From NCBI GenBank assembly GCA_947258805.1, contig CAMYJV010000167.1, positions 1 to 5,165 of the forward strand: 5,165 nucleotides of DNA. Reading direction: 5' to 3'. Source of the stretch: an uncultured Gammaproteobacteria bacterium. GTDB lineage: Bacteria; Pseudomonadota; Gammaproteobacteria; GCA-2729495. A program made the position numbers and the translations under genes. How positions within the stretch are numbered: the first letter of the stretch is position 1; the number at the start of each line of letters is the position of its first letter. The notes under the pieces were generated by a model. It ran no database searches. It had not been told where the DNA came from and worked only from the letters and a program-made list of their open reading frames with translations. Of the stretch, positions 1 through 5,165 are shown piece by piece.

Positions 1-562
1 GGAGACCGCATGGGTGCCCACCGAGCGCCTGAGCTTCACGGCGGGCCTCGGCTACACGGACACGGAAATCACCAGCAACGAGCAGGCGCGGCTCAGCGGC
101 AACATTTTCGTCAGCCTGGAGGATGAGGATTTGCCCCGGTCACCGGAATGGACCTGGTCCAGCACCGCGGAGTACCGGCTGCCCCTGGCCGAGAATGAAG
201 CCTGGTTCCGCGCCGAGTGGATCTACCGCGACGAATCTTTCAGCACCATCGAGGACGTGACCTACAAGCAGACCAGCAACCAGCCGATTTGCGACACCGT
301 CTGCTCCGAGCCAGGCGCCACCGTGATTGGCCAGGTGCCCGACCGCTCCAACGGCTTCCCGTTTGAAGGCGACGACTATCACGTCGTGAACCTGCGCGCC
401 GGCTTCCTGCTGGGCGAGTCCTGGGAGTTCATTGGCTTTGTCGAGAACGTGTTCGATGAAGATTACTTCACGGGCACGGGCGAGAACTTCGGTCTGAGCG
501 GCTTCCGCCTGCTGCCCCATCCGAGAATCTACGGCGCGAGCGCCACCTGGCGTTTCAAGTAG
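1..562 (+). CDS. TonB-dependent outer-membrane receptor, C-terminal part (5' truncated)
   Basis: The reading frame is open from base 2 to the TAG at 560-562, giving the last 186 residues of a protein that starts upstream of the window. What is visible is the end of a 22-strand outer-membrane beta barrel: alternating aromatic/polar strands, acidic and glycine-rich loops, the motif NVFDEDY near residues 149-155 (the common 'N-L-F-D-x-x-Y' box of TonB-dependent receptors), then a final strand ending R-I-Y-G-A-S-A-T-W-R-F-K. The near-terminal aromatic residue is the usual signal for barrel assembly. Such receptors import siderophores, vitamins, sugars or other large or scarce ligands using TonB energy. 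The plug domain and TonB box are not in the window, so the ligand cannot be read. Two cysteines four residues apart (codons at 290 and 302) sit in a probable extracellular loop and could form a small disulfide. Neighbouring catabolic genes make an aromatic or hydrophobic ligand possible, but that is inference. Confidence 0.9.
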   Translation, partial: ETAWVPTERLSFTAGLGYTDTEITSNEQARLSGNIFVSLEDEDLPRSPEWTWSSTAEYRLPLAENEAWFRAEWIYRDESFSTIEDVTYKQTSNQPICDTVCSEPGATVIGQVPDRSNGFPFEGDDYHVVNLRAGFLLGESWEFIGFVENVFDEDYFTGTGENFGLSGFRLLPHPRIYGASATWRFK

Positions 563-568
563 TCAACC

Positions 569-604
569 GCACGGGCTGACGCGCCGACGCGCGCCAGCCC
601 GTGC
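569..604 (+). terminator. Strong hairpin after the receptor gene, probable transcription terminator without U-tract
   Basis: A perfect 10-bp inverted repeat (GCACGGGCTG at 569-578 with CAGCCCGTGC at 595-604) continues, after one A/C mismatch, into a further 5-bp stem (580-584 with 589-593) capped by a four-base loop. It begins seven bases after the receptor stop codon. The position and stability suggest a transcription terminator or an RNA 3'-end stabiliser. The bases that follow are CACTCTCTCC rather than a run of T, so classical intrinsic termination may be weak. It would separate the receptor transcript, at least partly, from the lipoprotein gene downstream. Confidence 0.6.
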
Positions 605-658
605 CACTCTCTCCAGACAACGCATACATTCCGGCATCGCCGAAGAACGGTCGGGGCT

Positions 659-1606
659 ATGACATTTCACATACGGATACTGACTCTTGGCCTGTGCGCC
701 GGGCTGTGCGCCTGCGCGAACAACAGCGAACCGCCAGCCCCAGCAACGCCGGCGGCCCCAACAGCGGAGGCCGACACCCCGGCCCGTTCCCCCGGCGACC
801 ACGTATCCTTCTTCGTGATCGGCAAGTCCTGGAACTTCGACCAGGACAGCGGCGGCAACCTCAACCTGGTCGACCTCGGCTACTTTGCGGAGATCTTCAA
901 GACGGCGGGTGGCGAGGTGAGCGAGGCCTTCATGCAACTGGATGCCCCTGGCGCCGAACCAATTCCCTTCGACCACGAAGGCTACGGCGGCGCGGTGCTC
1001 TATGGCGGCAGCGGTGTCCGGCACCAGGCCGTGGAGACCCTGGACGCCGAACTGCCGAACGGCACGTACCTGTTTCGCTTTGCCACGCCGGCGGGGAATA
1101 TCGAGAACTTCGACATCTCGCTAACGGGCGCGGACGGCAAAACCGACCTGCCCCCCGGACCGGTGATCAATCTGGACCAGGGCGGCGCGCTGGTGGCGAA
1201 CGACGGTATTGCGCCCGGGGAGGACGTGGTGGTGTCCTGGACTCCGTTCACAACCGGCCGCGCCGATCCGAACGGGATCGCCGACGACCTGATCTTCGTG
1301 ATGATGAAGGACTGCCGCGGCGAGCGTGCCTTTCATTCCGGCCGCCCGCTGGACACACCGAATCCGCTGGAGCCCGACAAACCCTCCGACACCTTGCTGA
1401 CCTTCGCCAACGACGAGGTCGTGATCCCGGGCACTGCTTGGCGGCCGGGCGTGCGCTACACGCTGGACGTGGAACACGCGCGGCTGCTGGACACGGATAA
1501 GCGCCAGGGCGTGGTGGGCATGTCCACCTATGCAGTCACGACCCACCTGCAGGTGCGGGTCACCGGTGAGCCAGCACCCGGCGACGCGTGCCCCGAGGAC
1601 GACTGA
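659..1606 (+). CDS. Outer-membrane lipoprotein of unknown function
   Basis: This is a 315-residue protein whose family I do not recognise. The ATG at 659 gives a short type II signal peptide: a basic N-region (H4, R6), a hydrophobic core and a lipobox Leu16-Cys17-Ala18-Cys19. Cys19 is the likely lipidated residue. Ala at +2 predicts sorting to the outer membrane by the Lol rule of enteric bacteria. A Pro/Ala-rich tether follows (about 24-46). The rest looks beta-rich and can be split into two parts, about 47-160 and 165-303. The second, with V-S-W-T-P at 192-196 and regular strand-like segments to a V-R-V-T-G end, resembles an Ig- or Fn3-like sandwich, but this is only an impression. Cys219 and Cys311 could pair. 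The ribosome site is weak (GGGG close to the ATG). It lies 96 bp after the receptor gene on the same strand, so a role as a surface partner of that receptor is conceivable. No catalytic motif is visible. Confidence 0.85.
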   Translation: MTFHIRILTLGLCAGLCACANNSEPPAPATPAAPTAEADTPARSPGDHVSFFVIGKSWNFDQDSGGNLNLVDLGYFAEIFKTAGGEVSEAFMQLDAPGAEPIPFDHEGYGGAVLYGGSGVRHQAVETLDAELPNGTYLFRFATPAGNIENFDISLTGADGKTDLPPGPVINLDQGGALVANDGIAPGEDVVVSWTPFTTGRADPNGIADDLIFVMMKDCRGERAFHSGRPLDTPNPLEPDKPSDTLLTFANDEVVIPGTAWRPGVRYTLDVEHARLLDTDKRQGVVGMSTYAVTTHLQVRVTGEPAPGDACPEDD

Positions 1607-1614
1607 GCCGGCGT

Positions 1615-2136
1615 CTAGATAAATACCTGCAGCGCTTCGAAGGGCGCGTCGCAGTCGACCAGGTCCACGCGCTTGGCGCGAATGCGCCAGCCGCCGTCCA
1701 CTTCTTTCAGTTCGTAGGTGTACAAACCCGCAAAGTCGCGCCTGCGGTCAGCCTGGTGTTCCGCCATCTGGAAACGACGTGTCACTGTCACGCCACCCGT
1801 CCGGTCATCGATTGCAGACAGCAACACCGGACCGGTCACGTGGCTCACCCGCAGCGGGGTCTCCAGCGAATGCGCCGTGCCCCCGCTCAGGCGCGCGATG
1901 CGCATTTCCATCAGCGTCCGGTCTTCATAGAACAGCGACACCTGGTCGACCGCATCGGTCTGACCAGGTGCAGCCGGTACCCAGTAAGTGCACTCCGCGG
2001 TATAGAGCTCGAGCCATTCCACGTAGCGTCCCTGGTCCAGGTATTCCGTCTCCCGGTCCAGCAGCCACGAGATAGCCTGCCGCGCGGGTTTGTCCAGGCG
2101 CGCCAGTAGCTGCGGATCACCGTGCATCGTCTGCAC
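1615..2136 (-). CDS. Aromatic-ring-hydroxylating dioxygenase, beta (small) subunit
   Basis: This 173-residue protein has the length and pattern of the NTF2/SnoaL-like beta subunits of Rieske dioxygenases, which hold the alpha3beta3 hexamer together and usually carry no metal. Visible family marks include the region around Y38-V-E-W-L-E-L-Y and Y51-W-V-P, the F69-Y-E-D-R-T-L-M-E-M-R-I segment (family D-D-R-x-x-L-x-x-R), the R96-V-S-H-V strand, and the C-terminal G148-G-W-R-I strand with K155-R-V-D-L. The chosen start is GTG at 2136: AGGA lies eight bases upstream, whereas the in-frame ATG at 2127 would be about 17 bases from it. With the GTG start the gene overlaps the end of the alpha gene by 20 bases, which suggests translational coupling and equal subunit supply. 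It ends with TAG at 1617-1615, only 8 bp from the convergent lipoprotein stop. The substrate cannot be told from this subunit. The gene itself looks intact. Confidence 0.9.
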   Translation of the reverse strand: MQTMHGDPQLLARLDKPARQAISWLLDRETEYLDQGRYVEWLELYTAECTYWVPAAPGQTDAVDQVSLFYEDRTLMEMRIARLSGGTAHSLETPLRVSHVTGPVLLSAIDDRTGGVTVTRRFQMAEHQADRRRDFAGLYTYELKEVDGGWRIRAKRVDLVDCDAPFEALQVFI

Positions 2137-3352
2137 TCATGTAATCCTGCCACGCACGGTACTGGTTGCGGATGAACTGCTCGCTGAGCGCAGTGCTGTG
2201 GGCACTGTCTTCTTTGCCATCGCCGCGCCGGTGATTGCTGATCCACAGACCCCCACCTTCGGCCGTGCCCACCTGCACCCGCCGATACATCTCCAGGTCA
2301 TCGGGTTTTATCAACGACGACGGCGAGTGCACCGTGTTCGCGTAGGTAATGTTGCGACGGTTGAAGGCCTCGGGCGCGCCCTTCAGGCGCAGCGTCCAGT
2401 GTTCAATAAGGGTTCGATCAACTGAGAGCGGAAACAGCACCCGCACCTGCATGAAACTCGGATGCACCGAGAAGTTCGGGTAGAAATTCGCGTTATGAAT
2501 ATTGAGATCGAGGGTTGCGGTGGCCCGGTCAGCGCCCTGCCCTCGTTCCAGCGCGGCCTGGTAGTCGGCAAAGACCGCATCGTCGCTGCGCGGTTCCCGG
2601 AAGCCACGCATGTCGCTGTGACCATGGGCATAGCAGCTGACTTCCAGCGCCCCGAGCTCTCGCAGGCTCTGGGCATTGCCCTGCACGATTTGCACCGGCA
2701 GCGGCACCTCGCCTGTCGTCGCGAGCGCCTTGCGCTGCTGGGCCTGGCTCGCGGCGATGGATGACTGGTGCACGACGGCGGGATGCAGACCGTCGTGCAG
2801 GTTCTCCAGGTAGATCTTCCAGTTGTTGCGCTGGATCGCGCGCAGGCAGCCGCCCGCCACTTCCAGTTCACCGCCGGGAGCCCTGTCCACCATGTTGTCC
2901 AGCGCCCGCCGCGCATCACCGAGCCATTCATCGAATGCGGGGCCTGCCCGGCTCAGCCGCGCAAAAACAAAACCGCGGTAATTAGCCACTCGCAAGGCCG
3001 GCAAGCGTTGTCCTGGGCCCTTAACGTCGAGCCCGGTGCCGCTATAACCCTCCGGCAGCGGAATCGATTTCAAACGCCCGTCGGTGTGGTAGGTCCAGCC
3101 GTGGTACGGACAGCGCAGCACGCAGATCTCGCCATCTTCCAGGCGCATCATGATCACCGAGCGCCGGGCCACCTCTGTTTGAAAGAAATCTCCGGGCGCG
3201 GGCACCTGGCTCGCGTGCCCCACGTAGTTCCAGCTGCGCGTGAAGATGCGGTGCATCTCCAGCCGGAACAGGACCGGGTTGGAATAGACCCGCGCGTTCA
3301 CGGCGTCGAGCCTAACGAGGTCGCCTACGGGGTAGTCATCGTCGATGCGCAT
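2117..3352 (-). CDS. Aromatic-ring-hydroxylating dioxygenase, alpha (large) subunit, lacking half of the Rieske motif
   Basis: In this family the alpha subunit takes electrons from a ferredoxin or reductase through a Rieske [2Fe-2S] centre and hydroxylates an aromatic ring at a mononuclear iron. With the ATG at 3352 the protein has 411 residues. The iron-site motifs are present: N177-W-K, E183-N-L-H-D187-G-L-H190-P-A-V-V-H195 (two His ligands and the bridging Asp), and P350-D-D352-L-E, where D352 matches the third ligand. The C-terminal R395-N-Q-Y-R-A-W is also typical. The Rieske domain is defective. Only the second ligand pair C81-P-Y-H84-G-W is present. It follows directly on G74-E-I-C-V-L-R80, where relatives have about 22-24 more residues carrying the first Cys-x-His pair. 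No frameshift is seen and the flanks align well, so this reads as a clean in-frame loss. An in-frame ATG at 3436 would add 28 residues that do not look like the family and would overlap the divergent transporter gene. The shorter start is preferred, although its ribosome site is poor. Oxygenase activity of this product is doubtful. Confidence 0.88.
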   Translation of the reverse strand: MRIDDDYPVGDLVRLDAVNARVYSNPVLFRLEMHRIFTRSWNYVGHASQVPAPGDFFQTEVARRSVIMMRLEDGEICVLRCPYHGWTYHTDGRLKSIPLPEGYSGTGLDVKGPGQRLPALRVANYRGFVFARLSRAGPAFDEWLGDARRALDNMVDRAPGGELEVAGGCLRAIQRNNWKIYLENLHDGLHPAVVHQSSIAASQAQQRKALATTGEVPLPVQIVQGNAQSLRELGALEVSCYAHGHSDMRGFREPRSDDAVFADYQAALERGQGADRATATLDLNIHNANFYPNFSVHPSFMQVRVLFPLSVDRTLIEHWTLRLKGAPEAFNRRNITYANTVHSPSSLIKPDDLEMYRRVQVGTAEGGGLWISNHRRGDGKEDSAHSTALSEQFIRNQYRAWQDYMSADDAR

Positions 3353-3413
3353 GGGCAAAAACCGCCACGGTGTTTGCGTATAGTAGCAAGGGTCACGCGG
3401 CCACCTTGTAACC
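3353..3413. promoter_or_regulatory. Divergent intergenic promoter region between dioxygenase and transporter genes
   Basis: These 61 bp separate the two divergently transcribed starts and must hold, or overlap, both promoters unless these extend into the genes. On the minus strand TGCTACTAT (complement of 3380-3388) matches an extended -10 element, TG-n-TACTAT. It would start transcription about 20 bases before the alpha ATG. Its best -35 candidate, TTACAA (3411-3406), is at a poor 20-bp spacing. On the plus strand TATAGT (3379-3384) overlaps the same bases and could be a -10 for the transporter, but no good -35 is seen. Neither gene has a clear Shine-Dalgarno sequence. Confidence 0.4.
3387..3408. 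promoter_or_regulatory. Imperfect inverted repeat, possible operator
   Basis: CAAGGGT at 3387-3393 and ACCTTG at 3403-3408 form an inverted repeat with 6-bp arms, if one extra G in the left arm is bulged, around a 9-base spacer. It lies between the candidate -10 elements and the transporter ATG and covers the area expected to hold the -35 element of the dioxygenase promoter. A regulator bound there could affect both directions. The arms are short and no regulator gene is in the window, so chance is a real alternative. Confidence 0.22.
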
Positions 3414-4724
3414 ATGATCGATAGCAACGCGTCCATCAGCCAACGGCCAAAAAAGGGAATCTTTTACGGCTGGTGGATCGTGATGGCGGCCATGGTGGGC
3501 ATCTCGTCGGCGCCTTCGCAGTTCGCCTTCGGTTCGCTGGGCCTGTTCATGGCGCCGCTGACCCGCGACTTCGGCTGGAGCCGGGCCGAGATGAGCCTTG
3601 CACTCACCGTGTTCACCGTGTCCCTGGCCGTGTGCCTGCCGCTGGCCGGTCGCGTGGTCGATCGCATCGGCAGCCGCCGGGTAGTGGTCCCGTCGATCCT
3701 GGTCTGCGGTTTTGCGCTGGCCGCGATGCCGCTGGTCACTCAGCTCTGGCACCTGTGGGCGATTTTTCTCGTGATCGGCTCACTGGGTGCCGGCGCGAAC
3801 AGCCTGCCCTACATGCTGACCATCTCGGCCTGGTTCGACCGCCGCCGCGGGCTGGCCATCGGGCTTTCTATGGCCGGCGCGGGTTTCGGCTTTGCCTATG
3901 TGCCACCGCTGGTGCAATACATGATCGCGAGCTACGGCTGGCAGAGCGGCTACCTGCTGCTGGCGGCAATCAACATCCTGATTGCGGCACCGGTTGTGGG
4001 CCTGGTGTTTCGCGACTCCCCCACCACGAAAGGATTGATGCCCGATGGCGACCCATCGCCACCGCCCGGCGCCGTCCCGGCCGAGGCCCTGGGACCAGAC
4101 CTGTCGCAGTCCCTGCGGCGAACCGAATTCTGGTTGCTGTGGATCATATTCGGCGCGCTGGCCTTCAGTTTGTACGGACTGTTGCCGCACCTGGTGCCGA
4201 TGCTGACGGACCGCGGCATGACTGCCGGCAGCGCGGCCTTAGCCGCGTCTACGATCGGTGTCACTATCATCATCGCGCGGGCGGTGATCGGCTACCTGAT
4301 CGACCGGTTTTTCGCCCCGCGGGTCGCGCTGGTGTTCTTCCTGATGTCGGCCGCAGGGATCGCGATCCTGGCGGCCGGCGGCAGCGGGCCCTGGGCCTTC
4401 GTGGCCGCCGTGGGCGTGGGCCTGAGCATCGGCGCAGAACTGGATTTGATGGCGTACCTGACCACCCGCTACTTCGGCCTGAAACATTTCGGCACCGTGT
4501 ACGGCGTGATGTTCGCCGCACTGCTGGTGGGCACGTCCCTCGGGCCGGTGTCCTTCGGCGTGGTCTACGACGTCACCGGCTCGTATGTAAACGTGCTGAT
4601 TCTCTGCGCGGTGCTGAACTTCGGCGCGTCACTGCTGCTGCTATTGCTGCCCGCCTATCCGGACCTCGCGCAATCAGCCGACACCGGCGGACCGGCTCTG
4701 GGGCCTGTGGCAGCGAAGAACTGA
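3414..4724 (+). CDS. MFS transporter, monocarboxylate/oxalate-formate-antiporter-like
   Basis: This 436-residue inner-membrane protein has the hydrophobic pattern of 12 helices in two six-helix halves, split by a hydrophilic loop at about 200-235 (rich in Pro, Gly, Asp). Family marks: the F17-Y-G-W-W-I-V start of helix 1, F53-G-W-S-R-A-E-M after helix 1, the MFS motif A G79-R-V-V-D-R-I-G-S-R-R, W140-F-D-R-R-R-G-L-A-I-G between helices 4 and 5, a second-half counterpart G293-Y-L-I-D-R, and R352-Y-F-G-L-K-H-F-G-T. This set is typical of the bacterial group related to monocarboxylate porters and the oxalate/formate antiporter, which move small carboxylates. The substrate is probably the organic acid handled by the neighbouring dioxygenase or UbiD-type enzyme (inference from context). 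The ATG at 3414 lacks a clear ribosome site but gives the expected short cytoplasmic N-terminus before helix 1. It is followed after 26 bp by the UbiD-family gene, probably in one operon. Confidence 0.92.
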   Translation: MIDSNASISQRPKKGIFYGWWIVMAAMVGISSAPSQFAFGSLGLFMAPLTRDFGWSRAEMSLALTVFTVSLAVCLPLAGRVVDRIGSRRVVVPSILVCGFALAAMPLVTQLWHLWAIFLVIGSLGAGANSLPYMLTISAWFDRRRGLAIGLSMAGAGFGFAYVPPLVQYMIASYGWQSGYLLLAAINILIAAPVVGLVFRDSPTTKGLMPDGDPSPPPGAVPAEALGPDLSQSLRRTEFWLLWIIFGALAFSLYGLLPHLVPMLTDRGMTAGSAALAASTIGVTIIIARAVIGYLIDRFFAPRVALVFFLMSAAGIAILAAGGSGPWAFVAAVGVGLSIGAELDLMAYLTTRYFGLKHFGTVYGVMFAALLVGTSLGPVSFGVVYDVTGSYVNVLILCAVLNFGASLLLLLLPAYPDLAQSADTGGPALGPVAAKN

Positions 4725-4750
4725 AGCTCGGGGGAATAGACTAAAGACTC

Positions 4751-5165
4751 ATGCGTAATTACCTGGCAGAACTCGAGCGCAATGGCAGCCTGATCAGAAT
4801 CTCGCGTGAGGTCGACCCGACTTTCGAGCTGGCCGCCGTCACGCGGGCATTCCAGCGGCGCGGCGACGCGGCCGTGCTGTTCGAGCGAGTGCAGGGCACG
4901 CGATTGCCCGTGGTGACCAATCTCTACGGCAGCCGCCAGCGCCTCGCAAACATCGTCAATGCCGGCGAACAGAGTTTCTGTCGGCGCTGGTCTGAACTCA
5001 TCGGCCAACTCGCGTCACCGCCCGCCTCCGCCACTACTGCCATTGAACGGCCGGCCAACCTGGTGACAGGGCAGCTGAGTGAGCTGCCGCTGATCACCTA
5101 TCACAGCAAAGATGCGGGCCCGTATTTCACCTCCCCGATTTACCTGGCGAAGGACCCGGAAACCG
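4751..5165 (+). CDS. UbiD-family decarboxylase, N-terminal part (3' truncated)
   Basis: The frame opens at ATG 4751, just after an in-frame TAA at 4742-4744, and stays open to the window end (138 full codons). The N-terminus L5-A-E-L-E-R-N-G-S-L-I-R-I, then E20-V-D-P, the A-V-L-F-E-R-V-Q-G strand and the T-N-L-Y-G-S-R-Q-R segment, are the standard opening of UbiD-type enzymes. The window stops at D-A-G-P-Y-F-T-S-P-I with A-K-D-P-E-T, just before the expected N-x-G-x-Y-R region that binds prenylated FMN and metal, so catalytic residues cannot be checked. Members reversibly decarboxylate aromatic or alpha,beta-unsaturated acids with prenyl-FMN made by UbiX. The start lacks the M-x-Y-x-D-L-R-D-F extension common in ubiquinone-pathway UbiD. 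Together with the transporter and dioxygenase nearby, this favours a catabolic decarboxylase (hydroxybenzoate- or phthalate-type) over ubiquinone synthesis, by inference. The only purine-rich stretch, GGGGGA, ends about 15 bases before the ATG, so the ribosome site is weak. Confidence 0.9.
   Translation, partial: MRNYLAELERNGSLIRISREVDPTFELAAVTRAFQRRGDAAVLFERVQGTRLPVVTNLYGSRQRLANIVNAGEQSFCRRWSELIGQLASPPASATTAIERPANLVTGQLSELPLITYHSKDAGPYFTSPIYLAKDPET

Noticed and set aside
605..658. Possible sigma-70 promoter before the lipoprotein gene (TACATT at 625-630)
   Set aside because: The -10 match is only 4 of 6 and no -35-like hexamer stands at a suitable distance, so it is not better than chance.
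601..1500. 299-codon open frame overlapping the lipoprotein gene
   Set aside because: Arg- and Pro-rich low-quality translation without a signal or domain. The other frame gives a clear lipoprotein signal peptide and normal composition.
1607..1614. Possible bidirectional terminator between the convergent lipoprotein and beta genes
   Set aside because: The gap is only 8 bp. I found no convincing stem-loop with a T-run spanning it.
1588..2109. 173-codon open frame antisense to the beta subunit gene
   Set aside because: It nearly mirrors the beta gene and has no recognisable domain. The minus-strand frame matches the family over its full length.
2768..3424. 218-codon open frame antisense to the dioxygenase alpha gene
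   Set aside because: Antisense shadow rich in His, Arg, Ala and Pro. The minus-strand frame carries unmistakable oxygenase motifs.
3353..3436. N-terminal extension of the alpha subunit to ATG 3436
   Set aside because: It would add 28 residues unlike the family and run through the divergent promoter region into the transporter gene. ATG 3352 gives the expected N-terminus.
3473..4744. Long open frame (423 codons) on the plus strand inside the transporter gene
   Set aside because: Its translation is rich in Arg, Gly, Pro and His with no helices or family motifs. It is a GC-rich frame shadow of the well-supported MFS gene in another frame.
1..5165. tRNA, rRNA, CRISPR array, insertion sequence or phage features
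   Set aside because: No tRNA-like fold, spaced direct repeats, transposase motifs or terminal inverted repeats were seen. Genes cover nearly the whole window.

Overview
This 5.2 kb, GC-rich window looks like a bacterial chromosome segment for uptake and breakdown of an aromatic or related carboxylic compound. A TonB-dependent receptor, a type II (outer-membrane) lipoprotein, an aromatic-ring-hydroxylating dioxygenase, an MFS carboxylate-type transporter and a UbiD-family decarboxylase point to a Gram-negative proteobacterium. An aerobic marine gammaproteobacterium or a sphingomonad-like alphaproteobacterium would fit. Placement below phylum is inference from gene content only.

Layout. (1) 1-562, plus strand: the C-terminal 186 residues of a TonB-dependent receptor whose start lies outside the window, followed at 569-604 by a strong hairpin. 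(2) 659-1606, plus strand: a 315-residue lipoprotein of unknown function with two apparent beta-rich domains. (3) 3352-1615, minus strand: a two-gene unit coding the alpha (2117-3352) and beta (1615-2136) subunits of a ring-hydroxylating dioxygenase. The genes overlap by 20 bases, and the beta stop faces the lipoprotein stop across 8 bp. (4) 3353-3413: a 61-bp divergent intergenic region. (5) 3414-4724, plus strand: a 12-helix MFS transporter. (6) 4751-5165, plus strand: the N-terminal 138 residues of a UbiD-family decarboxylase that runs off the end.

Proposed teamwork (inference): the receptor and perhaps the lipoprotein handle the ligand at the outer membrane, the MFS protein carries it across the inner membrane, and the dioxygenase and the UbiD-type enzyme act on it in the cytoplasm. 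No ferredoxin, reductase, ring-cleavage enzyme, UbiX or regulator is visible, so the system needs genes outside the window.

The most striking point is the dioxygenase alpha subunit. Its mononuclear-iron catalytic domain looks complete, but the Rieske [2Fe-2S] motif is only half present. The segment carrying the first Cys-x-His ligand pair, about 22-24 residues, is missing in frame. The gene therefore cannot encode a normal Rieske centre. It is either a recently disabled enzyme, a sequence or assembly deletion, or an unusual Rieske-deficient variant.
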